In this document: positions 46,542 to 55,526 of the stretch, one piece after another
Layout: the number at the start of each line of letters is the position of its first letter
How positions within the stretch are numbered: the stretch's first letter is position 1
From: Flavobacteriales bacterium
GTDB lineage: Bacteria; Bacteroidota; Bacteroidia; Flavobacteriales_E; Vicingaceae
DNA: 64,000 nucleotides
Assembly (NCBI GenBank): GCA_020635815.1
Contig: JACJZB010000002.1
Span: 62,001 to 126,000, forward strand
Direction of reading: 5' to 3'
Notes under the pieces: model-generated
Databases searched by the model: none
Told to the model about the DNA's origin: nothing
What the model saw: only the letters and a program-made list of their open reading frames with translations
Translations under genes and position numbers: made by a program

Positions 46542-47969
46542 ATGATGAAATTTTTAAAACATATCAGTTACCTACTTATTGTTTTAGTTGCGTGTACCTC
46601 AAAACTAAAAGAAGCAAATCGTAAAATTATTGACCATGATATTGATAAAATAAAAGCGAAAGGCACTTTAAAAGCATTGATTAATTACAGTTCTACCAGC
46701 TATTTTATCTATAAAGGAATTCCTATGGGTTTTGAGTATGAGTTACTTAAAAAATATACCGACCATATTGGTGTTGACCTAGAAGTTATTCCCATTAAAA
46801 ATATGGACAGTGTTTTTGTGGATTTAAACACTGGTGTTGCTGATATTGTTGCTGCCAATCTTACGATAACTAAGGAACGGTTAAGCGAAGTTAATTTTAC
46901 CTTACCCATTATTATTACCAAACAAGTATTGGTTCAGCGAAAACCAGATAATTGGCGAAAAATGCAAAGAAAAGAATTGGCAGATTCACTTTTACAATCG
47001 CCACTTGATTTGGCTGAAAAAACAGTTGTGGTAAGAGAAGGTTCTTCTTTTTATACCCGTCTTAAAAGTTTAAACAACGAAATTGGTGGTAAAACAATCA
47101 TTAAAACAGTTCCTGGAGAAATAACAATGGAGCAGCTAATAGAAGATGTTGCAACCAAAGAAATTAATTATACGGTTGCCGACAAAAACATTGCTTTGGT
47201 TAATCAATGGCATTACCCCAATATAGATGCTAGCTTAACATTAAGTTTAGACCAAAAAATAGCTTGGGCAACTCGAACAAATGCTGACAGTTTAACCTTG
47301 TCAATCAACAATTGGTTAAACAAGTTTCAAAAAACCAAAAAGTTTAAAATTTTATACAACAAATATTTTAACAATAAAGCCTTATTTACTTCTCGTGTTC
47401 AAAATAAATATTATACACTTGAAAGCGGACAAATTTCGCCTTATGATGAATTGATAAAAAAACATGCGGCTAAAATAAATTGGGATTGGGAATTATTAGC
47501 TGCTTTAATTTACCAAGAATCGCACTTTAATAATAATGCCATTGGTTGGGGAGGTTCGTTTGGACTAATGCAAATGATGCCACAAACAGGAGAGCGTTTT
47601 GGTGTTGATACAACATCAACACCCGAACAAAACATAATTGCAGGGGTGAAATACATAAAAAAGTTAAACCGTATTTGGGAAAAAAGTATAGCAGACACGC
47701 TAGATCGAATTCCCTTTATTTTAGCAAGCTACAACACAGGCCCAGGACATGTAATAGATGCCAAAAACTTAGCCAAAAAATACAACAAGAACCCACTAAT
47801 TTGGGATGATGTAAGTTATTATTTATTGCATAAATCGGAGCCCAAATACTATAAAGATGATGTGGTAAAACATGGGTATTGTAAAGGTTACATTGCTTAC
47901 GATTATGTAAATGAAATATTAGAACGCTACCAACATTACAAAACGATAATGAAAGAGAAAGAACTTTAA
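46542..47969 (+). CDS. mltF: MltF-type membrane-bound lytic transglycosylase
   Basis: 475 residues. A lipobox-like LIVLVAC near residue 18 indicates a lipoprotein. The N-terminal half (about 40-280) is a periplasmic substrate-binding (SBP3) domain (FEYELLKKYTDHIGVDLEV...ADIVAANLTITKERLSEVNF). The C-terminal half is an SLT lytic transglycosylase with catalytic Glu in ALIYQESHFNNNAIGWGGSFGLMQMMPQTGERFG. This two-domain layout is MltF. It cleaves peptidoglycan glycan strands. The neighbouring namZ also handles peptidoglycan products. Confidence 0.93.
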   Translation: MMKFLKHISYLLIVLVACTSKLKEANRKIIDHDIDKIKAKGTLKALINYSSTSYFIYKGIPMGFEYELLKKYTDHIGVDLEVIPIKNMDSVFVDLNTGVADIVAANLTITKERLSEVNFTLPIIITKQVLVQRKPDNWRKMQRKELADSLLQSPLDLAEKTVVVREGSSFYTRLKSLNNEIGGKTIIKTVPGEITMEQLIEDVATKEINYTVADKNIALVNQWHYPNIDASLTLSLDQKIAWATRTNADSLTLSINNWLNKFQKTKKFKILYNKYFNNKALFTSRVQNKYYTLESGQISPYDELIKKHAAKINWDWELLAALIYQESHFNNNAIGWGGSFGLMQMMPQTGERFGVDTTSTPEQNIIAGVKYIKKLNRIWEKSIADTLDRIPFILASYNTGPGHVIDAKNLAKKYNKNPLIWDDVSYYLLHKSEPKYYKDDVVKHGYCKGYIAYDYVNEILERYQHYKTIMKEKEL

Positions 47970-48285
47970 CCGTAGTGTGTAAGCTTCCCCAAAAATAGTA
48001 CAGTTTAAAATTTTCGTGTATTGCTTTTAATATGGGGCATTTGCTAGATAATATTGCCGAAGGTGTGCCTTTTAGTATTGTTTACAACATTGAAGAATAT
48101 AAACGTAATAAGTTCTCATTTCTAATTTTTTCATTGTCATAGTGAGTTTATCGAACTATAAACAATGAAAATAAAAGTAATTAATTTTGTCTTATCCTTC
48201 GATAAACTCAGGATGACAAAATTTTGAAAATACTACTTTGCAATTGAGTATTTGAGGGTAATAGAGTTATAGTGTACAAGCTAAA
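47970..48285. other. 316-bp intergenic stretch with repeat pair and possible gene fragment
   Basis: A 36-codon plus-strand frame at 48032-48142 (MGHLLDNIAEGVPFSIVYN...) has a protein-like sequence but no recognised family, so it may be a remnant. The inverted repeats at 48134-48155 and 48198-48219 (GTCAT...GTTTATCGAA, matching at about 20 of 22 positions) form a large palindrome of the dispersed repeat family also seen at 31221 and 49092. No other gene is seen. Confidence 0.6.
48134..48219. repeat. Inverted repeat pair of the GTCATCCTGAG family
   Basis: Left arm TTGTCATAGTGAGTTTATCG... (48134-48155) is the inverse of the right arm (48198-48219), with two mismatches and 42 bases between them. 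A third relative lies at 49092-49117. Confidence 0.65.
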
Positions 48286-49017
48286 TCAAACCTTCCTCTT
48301 TAACTCAAAGTGTTTACCTAAATAAACTCTTCGTACTTGCTCGTCGTTGGCTAATTCTTCAGCAGTACCTGCTTTTAAAATTGCTCCTTCAAACAATAAA
48401 TAAGCTCTATCGGTAATGCTTAAGGTTTCTTGTACGTTGTGGTCGGTAATTAAAATACCTATGTTTTTGTCTTTTAGTTTTGCTACAATGGTTTGTATAT
48501 CTTCTACCGCAATTGGATCAACTCCTGCAAAAGGTTCATCTAACAATATAAAACTTGGGTTAGAAGCCAATGCTCTTGCTATTTCTGTTCTACGTTTTTC
48601 TCCACCACTTAAATTATGGCCTAAATTTTTACGCACATGTCCTAAACTAAACTCCTCAATCAATTCTTCTAAACGGCTTTTTTGCTCCTCTTTCGATAAA
48701 GGCATCATTTCTAAAATTGCAGAAATATTATCCTCCACACTTAACTTACGAAATACCGAAACTTCTTGTGGCAAATAACCAATCCCCATTTGAGCCCTTT
48801 TATACATTGGAGCTTGCGTAATTTCTTTTTCATCTAAAAAAACTCGTCCGTCATTAGGTTTTATCAACCCAACTATCATATAAAAAGAAGTGGTTTTTCC
48901 TGCTCCATTTGGCCCTAAAAGCCCTACAATTTCTCCTTGTTTAACCTCTATAGAAACACCTTTTACAACATCTCTTTTACCGTATTTCTTTTTTATGTTT
49001 TCAGCTCTTAAAATCAT
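48286..49017 (-). CDS. lptB: LPS export ABC transporter ATPase LptB
   Basis: 243 residues with the canonical LptB sequence: Walker A GPNGAGKT, signature LSGGEKRR, Walker [22 protein letters not shown]-loop ITDHN. It powers LPS extraction from the inner membrane with LptFG and LptC. No lpt partner is in the window. It is a single gene. Confidence 0.96.
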   Translation of the reverse strand: MILRAENIKKKYGKRDVVKGVSIEVKQGEIVGLLGPNGAGKTTSFYMIVGLIKPNDGRVFLDEKEITQAPMYKRAQMGIGYLPQEVSVFRKLSVEDNISAILEMMPLSKEEQKSRLEELIEEFSLGHVRKNLGHNLSGGEKRRTEIARALASNPSFILLDEPFAGVDPIAVEDIQTIVAKLKDKNIGILITDHNVQETLSITDRAYLLFEGAILKAGTAEELANDEQVRRVYLGKHFELKRKV

Positions 49018-49091
49018 AAGTTAAAAATAAATATTTTTCTCGTCATTGCGAGGCACGAAGCAATCTTATTATAATCGATTTGTTCAAGAAA

Positions 49092-49117
49092 TCCTTCGAC
49101 TCCATTCAGGATGACAA
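49092..49117. repeat. Copy of a dispersed GTCATCCTGAG-type repeat
   Basis: TCCTTCGACTCCATTCAGGA followed by TGACAA resembles the inverse of the repeat arm at 48198-48219. It sits beside a second fragment containing CATTGCGAGGCACGAAGCAA (49043-49062), a type common in flavobacterial intergenic DNA. Confidence 0.55.
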
Positions 49118-49126
49118 AGAAGGTCT

Positions 49127-49936
49127 TTATTTGTTATTTTTAACCACTCGTTTTGCTACAAAAATGCTAAACTCATACAAAATTAGTAATGGCACTGTCA
49201 TTAATACCTGGCTAGAAACATCTGGTGGAGTGATGATTGCAGAAAGTATAAGCGTAACAACAATGGCATGCTTACGATATTTACGCAAAAACTCAGGTGT
49301 AACCAATCCAACTTTAGCTAAAAAGTAAATAATTAATGGTAATTGAAAAACCAGTCCACAAGCCAAGGTAATTGTAGTAACGGTAGAAATAAAAGAGCTT
49401 AAACTAATTTGATTTTCTACTAAATCGCTCACTTTATAATTCCCTAAAAATTGAACAGAAAGCGGAGAAATTAAATAATACCCAAACAAAATACCTATTG
49501 CAAACAAGAATGAACCAGCAAAGACAAGCCCTCTTGCATATTTTCGCTCTTTATTTTCTAAAGCTGGTGAAATAAAACGCCATATCTCAAATAAAATATA
49601 AGGAAATCCTAAAATTAACCCCCCAATTAACGAAACAATTAAGTGCATAGTAAACTGACCACTCATGGTAATATTAATTAAACTAAAACTAATATCATCC
49701 ATACAAAGCGTATCACCTTTCCCTAACCAATGTGAGATTTTACAAAACATCTCATAAGTCCAAAAATTTGAATTTTTTTGAGCCAATATTATTTCATCAA
49801 AAACAAAAGATTTAAACGAAAAAATTGCAATCATAAAAACCAAAACTGCAATGCTTGAACGCACTAAATGCCACCTCAACACCTCTAGGTGCTCAAGAAA
49901 CGACATGTCAGCTCTATTTTTGGTTTCCTTACTCAT
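49127..49936 (-). CDS. tatC: Sec-independent protein translocase TatC
   Basis: 269 residues with six predicted transmembrane helices. The conserved N-terminus is MSFLEHLEVLRWHLVRSS, and the helix 2-3 region is FPYILFEIWRFISPALENKERKYA, where the conserved Phe-Glu pattern is visible. It recognises twin-arginine signal peptides and assembles the Tat translocon with TatA/B, which are not encoded nearby. Single gene. Confidence 0.96.
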   Translation of the reverse strand: MSKETKNRADMSFLEHLEVLRWHLVRSSIAVLVFMIAIFSFKSFVFDEIILAQKNSNFWTYEMFCKISHWLGKGDTLCMDDISFSLINITMSGQFTMHLIVSLIGGLILGFPYILFEIWRFISPALENKERKYARGLVFAGSFLFAIGILFGYYLISPLSVQFLGNYKVSDLVENQISLSSFISTVTTITLACGLVFQLPLIIYFLAKVGLVTPEFLRKYRKHAIVVTLILSAIITPPDVSSQVLMTVPLLILYEFSIFVAKRVVKNNK

Positions 49937-49979
49937 TAAGGTGCAAATGTAATAAAGTTAAGTAAGGTTTAAGGATGTA

Positions 49980-51068
49980 TCAATAATACTTGGCGTCTTT
50001 ACTCAATTTAATATCGTTAACAAACTGTTTAATTTTTTGCTCATCTTGCTTTTTACAAACCATTAATACTTCGTTTGTATCAACTACAATAAAATCATCT
50101 AAGCCTTGAAGTACTACTAATTTATCTTTAGGAACATTAATAATATTCTTTTCAGAATCGTATAACATTACATTATCTCCAACAACTGCATTTTGTTGTT
50201 CATCATGTTCTAAATGGGTGTAAATTGAACCCCATGTACCTAAATCTGACCAACCAATATCTGCACTAATTACATGTACATTTGTTGATTTTTCCATGAT
50301 TCCGTAATCGATAGAAATGTTTTTACAAACAGAATATGATTTATTGATGAATTCTTTTTCGGCAGGAGTATTATATAAACCAACACCCTCTTTAAAAATA
50401 CCATCCATGGTTGGCAGTAATTTTTCAAATGCTTTATTAATGCTTTTTAAACTCCAAATAAACATTCCTGAATTCCAACAAAACTCACCACTTTCAACAA
50501 ATTGTTTTGCCAGTTCTAAATTGGGTTTTTCAGTAAAAGTTTTTACTTTTTTTATCTCATCCTTACTTGATGATACATTACTATCAAACTGAATGTAACC
50601 GTAACCAGTATCTGGTCTGCTTGGTGTAATTCCTAAGGTAACTAAACAATCGTTCTTTTCCGTATAAGCTAAAGCCATATTTACTACCCGAACAAATTCA
50701 TCTTCTTTTAAAATAAGATGATCTGCAGGAGCAACAACAATGTTTGCATTAGGGTTTTTCTCTGCAATTTTATAATTGGCATAAGCAATACATGGAGCCG
50801 TATTTTTTCTACTTGGTTCGCATATTATTTGCTCTTTAGTAATTCCTACTAATTGTTCCAATATTAAGTCTTCATACATTTCATTGGTAACAATGTAAAT
50901 GTTTTCTTCAGGACAAATTTTCTTTAAACGGCTATAGGTTTGTTGAATTAAAGTTTGTCCAGTACCTAATATATCAATAAATTGTTTTGGGTGAGCGGTT
51001 GTACTCATTGGCCAAAAACGGCTTCCAATACCGCCAGCCATTATTACGCAATAATTATTTGTATTCAA
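49980..51068 (-). CDS. manC: Mannose-1-phosphate guanylyltransferase
   Basis: 362 residues. The N-terminal signature MAGGIGSRFWPMSTTAHPKQFIDILG is the pyrophosphorylase active-site motif, followed by the GDP-mannose family pattern CEPSRKNTAPCIAYA and FTEKPNLELAKQFVESGEFCWNSGMFIW. It makes GDP-mannose from GTP and mannose-1-phosphate. It lacks the C-terminal isomerase half of bifunctional ManC. The downstream aminotransferase starts 52364 and ends 6 bases before this gene, so they may be co-transcribed. Confidence 0.95.
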   Translation of the reverse strand: MNTNNYCVIMAGGIGSRFWPMSTTAHPKQFIDILGTGQTLIQQTYSRLKKICPEENIYIVTNEMYEDLILEQLVGITKEQIICEPSRKNTAPCIAYANYKIAEKNPNANIVVAPADHLILKEDEFVRVVNMALAYTEKNDCLVTLGITPSRPDTGYGYIQFDSNVSSSKDEIKKVKTFTEKPNLELAKQFVESGEFCWNSGMFIWSLKSINKAFEKLLPTMDGIFKEGVGLYNTPAEKEFINKSYSVCKNISIDYGIMEKSTNVHVISADIGWSDLGTWGSIYTHLEHDEQQNAVVGDNVMLYDSEKNIINVPKDKLVVLQGLDDFIVVDTNEVLMVCKKQDEQKIKQFVNDIKLSKDAKYY

Positions 51069-51074
51069 AAGTTG

Positions 51075-52364
51075 TTAGTTTAGTTTGCTAAGAGCAGCTT
51101 TAAGCTGTTCAAATAAAGTAGTTATTTCTTCGTAAACTGATGTTCCAACAGATAACCTGTACCATGTTGAATCTTTATCAGCTCCAAAAGCATTAAATGG
51201 TACAATAGCCAATTTAGCTTCTTCTAACAAATATTTAGTAACATCTGCTGTGGTTTCTAAAACAGTTCCATCTTCCGTTTTTTTACCTGCTAAATTAAAA
51301 TTAACGGTTAAATAGATAGCAGCTTCTGGGGCAATTGCATCAACATCAAATCCTTCCGATTTTAATTGCATCATCCCTTTATAAAAAGCATCTAATCTTT
51401 TACTGATATCACTTTTAAAAGAAGTTAAGTAACTATCAATTGCATCATCATTATTCAAATAATTAGCTGTTGCTACTTGTTCAGCCTTTGGCGACCATGC
51501 TCCAACATGACTCAAAATCGATTTCATTTTATCGATAATTTTTTGAGGACCAAAAGCCCATCCAACACGCACTCCTGTTGCCGCAAAAGCCTTAGAAATA
51601 CCATCGATGTAGATTGTATAGTTTTTAATATCAGGACAAAGCGTTACAGGGTCAACATGAAAAGTATCGCCATGGGTTAACGTCCAATAAATTTGATCAT
51701 ATAATAAATAAACAGGTTTTCTTGAACTTCCTCTTTTTTTATTTTCTTCTACGATTAAATCACAGATTTCTCTTAATCCTTGTTCGGTAAAGGTTGTACC
51801 TGTTGGGTTTAATGGAGAACACACTGCAACTAAATTAGCTTCGCCTATATGTGGCTTAATATCGGCAGCAGTTGGCATAAATTTATTTTCTGCCGTTGTT
51901 TTAATAATAATTTGTTGTCCGTTTGACAAATGTGTGTAGTGGTTATTATTCCATGAAGGGACAGGAAACAACACTTTATCTTGTGGGTCGATTAAGGTTT
52001 GATAAACCGCATAAATTAATGGACGAGCACCACCAGAAATCAAGATTTGATTAGCTGGATACTCTAACCCTTCTCTTGTGTGTAAAAAACGAGAAACTGC
52101 TTCTCTTAATTCTTGAATACCATTAGCCGCAGGGTAATTGGTTTCATCGTTATTGTAAGCTTTTATTATTTCTTCTTTTAATTCAGAAGGAATTGCAAAT
52201 ATTTTTGGATTAAAATCGCCAATGGTAAGGTTGTAAATTTTTTCTCCTTGCTCCATTTTTGCTTTTACTTCACCAGCTAGCTTTATAATTTCTGAACCTA
52301 TAAGGTTTTCAGCCATTTTAGAAACTTTCTGATTTACAATTGGGTCGTGTAACGATGTATTCAT
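51075..52364 (-). CDS. PLP-dependent aminotransferase (aspartate aminotransferase-like)
   Basis: 429 residues, class I/II fold. The Schiff-base Lys is in YIDGISKAFAATGVRVGWAFG (SK.....G.R.GW). The substrate-arginine signature YRLSVGTSVYEEI lies near the C-terminus. Its size and sequence suit AspC-type or broad-specificity aminotransferases. The amino donor is not determined. It precedes manC on the same strand with six bases between. Confidence 0.88.
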   Translation of the reverse strand: MNTSLHDPIVNQKVSKMAENLIGSEIIKLAGEVKAKMEQGEKIYNLTIGDFNPKIFAIPSELKEEIIKAYNNDETNYPAANGIQELREAVSRFLHTREGLEYPANQILISGGARPLIYAVYQTLIDPQDKVLFPVPSWNNNHYTHLSNGQQIIIKTTAENKFMPTAADIKPHIGEANLVAVCSPLNPTGTTFTEQGLREICDLIVEENKKRGSSRKPVYLLYDQIYWTLTHGDTFHVDPVTLCPDIKNYTIYIDGISKAFAATGVRVGWAFGPQKIIDKMKSILSHVGAWSPKAEQVATANYLNNDDAIDSYLTSFKSDISKRLDAFYKGMMQLKSEGFDVDAIAPEAAIYLTVNFNLAGKKTEDGTVLETTADVTKYLLEEAKLAIVPFNAFGADKDSTWYRLSVGTSVYEEITTLFEQLKAALSKLN

Positions 52365-52432
52365 TTTAATATGTTTTTGACTTCGAGCGAAGTTAATAAA
52401 ATCAATTAATTGAAAGGATGTTTTTAAACAGC

Positions 52433-53035
52433 TTAGTTATTAACAAGTGTAATTTCTGCCGAGCCATGAACCAAATATTGTTTATTTGAAGCTACTTCAT
52501 TACACAAGTATCGTGTTCTTCTTTTTTCTCCTTTGGTAAAAACTCTTTTATTATTTATTGAAAATTGAGTTCCCATAGGAATATCTACTAAGTATGTTAC
52601 TTCTTTTGCTTCGTTGTATTTGTTTAAAACAACCGTTAAAGCCACATCTCGCACTGAAGATGCCGCAGGGTTTTTGGCATGTTTCAATAAAACAGTTTTA
52701 ATGTCTTCAGGAAATACTTGATTGATAATCAATTCCATCAGCAATGCTGAAAATTGGTTTTTCCACTCACTCCCATGTGGCTGCAATCTTTTTTTATGAT
52801 TTTCCCACACCAGCAAGTGAGCAAATTCATGGGTAAGTGTAATTAAAAAAGCATATTGATTTAAATTACCATTTACAGTAATTTGATGTTTTTCTGAACG
52901 ATGTTTCACTCGAAAATCACCCAGTTTTGTTTGTCTTTTTTTAGTGATTTTTAAATTAAATGAATAATCGGCAAACCACTTTTCGATTATAGGCAATGAG
53001 GGTGCTGGAATGTAATTATGTAATTCTTGAAACAC
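52433..53035 (-). CDS. SprT-like zinc-binding protein
   Basis: 200 residues. Zinc metallopeptidase-like core HEFAH (His69, Glu70, His73) in LITLTHEFAHLLVWENHKKRLQPHGSEWK, with a third ligand candidate His87. This is the SprT/YgjP-related arrangement. The C-terminal half is beta-rich and has Cys in YLCNEVASNK. It lies six bases after the feoB stop on the same strand. Role unknown; possibly protein or DNA-protein crosslink processing. Confidence 0.82.
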   Translation of the reverse strand: MFQELHNYIPAPSLPIIEKWFADYSFNLKITKKRQTKLGDFRVKHRSEKHQITVNGNLNQYAFLITLTHEFAHLLVWENHKKRLQPHGSEWKNQFSALLMELIINQVFPEDIKTVLLKHAKNPAASSVRDVALTVVLNKYNEAKEVTYLVDIPMGTQFSINNKRVFTKGEKRRTRYLCNEVASNKQYLVHGSAEITLVNN

Positions 53036-53040
53036 GAGAA

Positions 53041-54987
53041 CTAAGAAAAAATACTATAAACTATTAAACTAGAAAAATAAGCCAAAGCTCCCATATACAC
53101 CAATTGTATTAAAGGCCATTTTACTGAATTAGTTTCTCGATAAACAACAGCTAAAGTTGCCATACATTGCATTGCAAAAGCATAAAATATAAGCAAAGAA
53201 TAGGTTGTTGCCTTCGTATAAAGCAGCTCTCCTGTTCTTGAATTTTTTGCCAGCAACATTTTTTCTCGAATAGTAGATGTATTATCCTCATCTCCAACAC
53301 TATATAGGGTAGCCATTGTGCCTACAAAAACTTCTCGTGCAGCAAAAGATGTTACTAATGCTATTCCTATTTTCCAGTCAAAACCTAAAGGACGTATAAC
53401 TGGTTCAATTGTTTTACCAATCATGCCTGCATAAGAAGATTCTAATTTCTCGGCAGATTTCATTGACTCTAAATTATCTGTTGGATTTGTTTTTGCTAAT
53501 TCTGTGTATTTCGCATCTATTTTAGCATAGGTTTCTGATGGACCATAAGAAGATAACCCCCATAACACAATTGAGATAGCAACAATAATTTTACCAGCAT
53601 CAAATAAGAATACTCTTACTTTTCCAAATATTTGAAATCCAACATTTTTCCATCTTGGCATCCTATAAATTGGCATTTCCAATATAAAGCTGCTTTTTTC
53701 TTTCGATACAATTAAAGATTTCATCACCCAAGCAGCTAATAACGCTGTAATAAAACCAATTAAATACAAGCCCATCATTAAAATTCCTTGCATATTAAAC
53801 AGCCAAAAAGAACTCTCTTTAGGAACGACTAAGGCAATCAATAAAGAATAAACTGGAATACGAGCAGAACAACTGATTAATGGGGATACCATAATCGTTA
53901 TTAACCTTTCTTTATAATTAGTAATTGTTCGTGCTCCCATAATTGCAGGTACTGCACAAGCTGTGCTACTTAATAGTGGAATTATTGACTTGCCATTTAA
54001 TCCAAAATTCCTTAATATTCTATCCATTAAAAAACTTACCCTCGCCATATAACCCGTGTCTTCTAAGGCAATAATAAAGGCAAAAAGCATGGTTATTTGA
54101 GGGATAAAAACAAAAATTCCTCCTAATCCTGCAATAATTCCATTTACAATGAGATCGTTAATCATTCCCTCTGGCAATAGGTTACTTAAACTATTACCCA
54201 GCAACATAAACCCGTTTTCGATAAGCTCCATTGGGTACGCCGACCAAGAAAAAATAGCTTGAAACATTACAAACAATAATGCTAAGAAAATTAAATATCC
54301 ATATATTTTATGGGTAATGATGTTGTCAATTTTTCGTGTTAAGATAGAAGATTTATCTTCACCATTTACAATTAAACACTCATTAACTATTTGGTTGATT
54401 TTATTATACCTCAGCATTGTTTCATCAATAACATTTGACGAAAATGGTTGGTCAATAAATTTTGTAGGCTTAAACTTATGGTTAACTATCTTGTATTTTA
54501 ATTCATCTAAGCCTTTACCTATCCTTGCATTAATAGCAACAACAGGAATTCCTAGTAATAATTCTAATTTTTGAATTTTAATTTCATGATTGTTTTTTTG
54601 GAGTAAGTCCATCATGTTTAAAACCAATATTGTTTTTTTACCTTGGTCAATTATTTGAGTGAGTAAAAGAAGGTTTCTTTTAAGATTTGTAGCATCAGCT
54701 ACAACAACAATAATGTCTTCGACATCAGCATTACAAACACAATCTTTAGTAACGCGCTCATCTTCCGAATTTGGTGTTAAGCTATAGGTTCCAGGCAAAT
54801 CTATAATATTTACCTTTTCATTCTTCACATTAAAAAAACCTGATTTCTTATCTACAGTAACACCTGGAAAATTTCCTACTTTCTGATTTAACCCTGTTAA
54901 CACATTAAACAAGGTACTTTTCCCTGTATTAGGGTTTCCTGCAAGTAAAACTTTTACGTCTTTATGTTTATCGGTTTGAGACAGAAT
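53041..54987 (-). CDS. feoB: Ferrous iron transporter FeoB, non-ATG start
   Basis: A GTP-dependent Fe(II) inner-membrane transporter. Reading back from the first TTG codon in frame, the frame stays open through the G1 P-loop VKVLLAGNPNTGKSTLF, so the true start is upstream. No ATG, GTG or TTG is available; the likely start is ATT at 54987 in TTAATTCTG, giving about 648 residues. It overlaps feoA's stop as TAATT, one base different from a normal TAATG junction. G3/G4 motifs DLPGTYSL and LNMMDLL follow, then Gate motifs and about ten helices. A point mutation or sequencing error in an original ATG is the simplest explanation. Confidence 0.9.
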   Translation of the reverse strand: MLSQTDKHKDVKVLLAGNPNTGKSTLFNVLTGLNQKVGNFPGVTVDKKSGFFNVKNEKVNIIDLPGTYSLTPNSEDERVTKDCVCNADVEDIIVVVADATNLKRNLLLLTQIIDQGKKTILVLNMMDLLQKNNHEIKIQKLELLLGIPVVAINARIGKGLDELKYKIVNHKFKPTKFIDQPFSSNVIDETMLRYNKINQIVNECLIVNGEDKSSILTRKIDNIITHKIYGYLIFLALLFVMFQAIFSWSAYPMELIENGFMLLGNSLSNLLPEGMINDLIVNGIIAGLGGIFVFIPQITMLFAFIIALEDTGYMARVSFLMDRILRNFGLNGKSIIPLLSSTACAVPAIMGARTITNYKERLITIMVSPLISCSARIPVYSLLIALVVPKESSFWLFNMQGILMMGLYLIGFITALLAAWVMKSLIVSKEKSSFILEMPIYRMPRWKNVGFQIFGKVRVFLFDAGKIIVAISIVLWGLSSYGPSETYAKIDAKYTELAKTNPTDNLESMKSAEKLESSYAGMIGKTIEPVIRPLGFDWKIGIALVTSFAAREVFVGTMATLYSVGDEDNTSTIREKMLLAKNSRTGELLYTKATTYSLLIFYAFAMQCMATLAVVYRETNSVKWPLIQLVYMGALAYFSSLIVYSIFS

Positions 54988-55211
54988 TAATTGATTTTAC
55001 TGATTTCTATTTGTTTAGCATCTGCTTTTCTAATGCTTATATAATTAATTCCAGAAGCAATTAAAATAGGGTCATGAAGTGGTGCAATTCGCTCAACTTT
55101 TATTTTTTCTCCTAAAATAAAGCCCATCGCTAACATTTGCAATGCTAAATCCTCATCTCCAATTTGAAGAATAGTACCCGATTCATTTTCTTTTAATTGA
55201 TCTAAAGTCAT
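54987..55211 (-). CDS. feoA: FeoA-like ferrous iron transport accessory protein
   Basis: 74 residues. The SH3-like beta-barrel pattern MTLDQLKENESGTILQIGDEDLALQMLAMGFILGEKIKVERIAPL...IASGINYISIRKADAKQIEI is typical of FeoA. It assists FeoB at the cytoplasmic face. It ends on the base where the presumed feoB start codon begins, so the pair is translationally coupled. Confidence 0.93.
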   Translation of the reverse strand: MTLDQLKENESGTILQIGDEDLALQMLAMGFILGEKIKVERIAPLHDPILIASGINYISIRKADAKQIEISKIN

Positions 55212-55302
55212 CGCACTTATTTAGAATTAGTCTAAATAAAAGCCAAATGTACCCGATTTTTTAGTTTAATTCAATGATTTATATCAGAAATTATAGAAAT
55301 AC

Positions 55303-55443
55303 TTAAACTTTATATGAAGAATATTTTTCAATACCACTCCATTTAGGACAAGTATTACATCTATTTTTTTTTCGTAAAGAACATGAAGACAGTAATATCA
55401 AAAAGAAAAGAACTGAAATAATATGACTGTTTCGCAATCTCAT
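55303..55443 (-). CDS. 46-residue lipoprotein with CNTCPKW motif
   Basis: A short frame with a perfect lipoprotein signal: MRLRNSHIISVLFFLILLSSC, lipobox LSSC with Cys21. The mature part is 26 residues, basic (SLRKKNRCNTCPKW), with Cys29 and Cys32 in a CxxC that could bind metal or haem or form a disulfide, and a Tyr/Ser-rich tail. The frame has clean gene character on the minus strand only. It lies upstream of, and on the same strand as, feoA, separated by 91 bases; it diverges from mlaE. I do not know its function. Confidence 0.72.
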   Translation of the reverse strand: MRLRNSHIISVLFFLILLSSCSLRKKNRCNTCPKWSGIEKYSSYKV

Positions 55444-55526
55444 AAATCAAATATAAAAATTATATATCAAAGCCCGTTAATTAATATTAATAATAGAAAT
55501 ATTACTTTTATAAATTATTAAAAAGA

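Noticed and set aside
48416..48778. 120-residue plus-strand frame within lptB
   Set aside because: Antisense shadow of the conserved ABC ATPase.
53041..54912. feoB starting at TTG 54912
   Set aside because: That start would remove the essential P-loop GNPNTGKS, which is encoded in the same open frame upstream.
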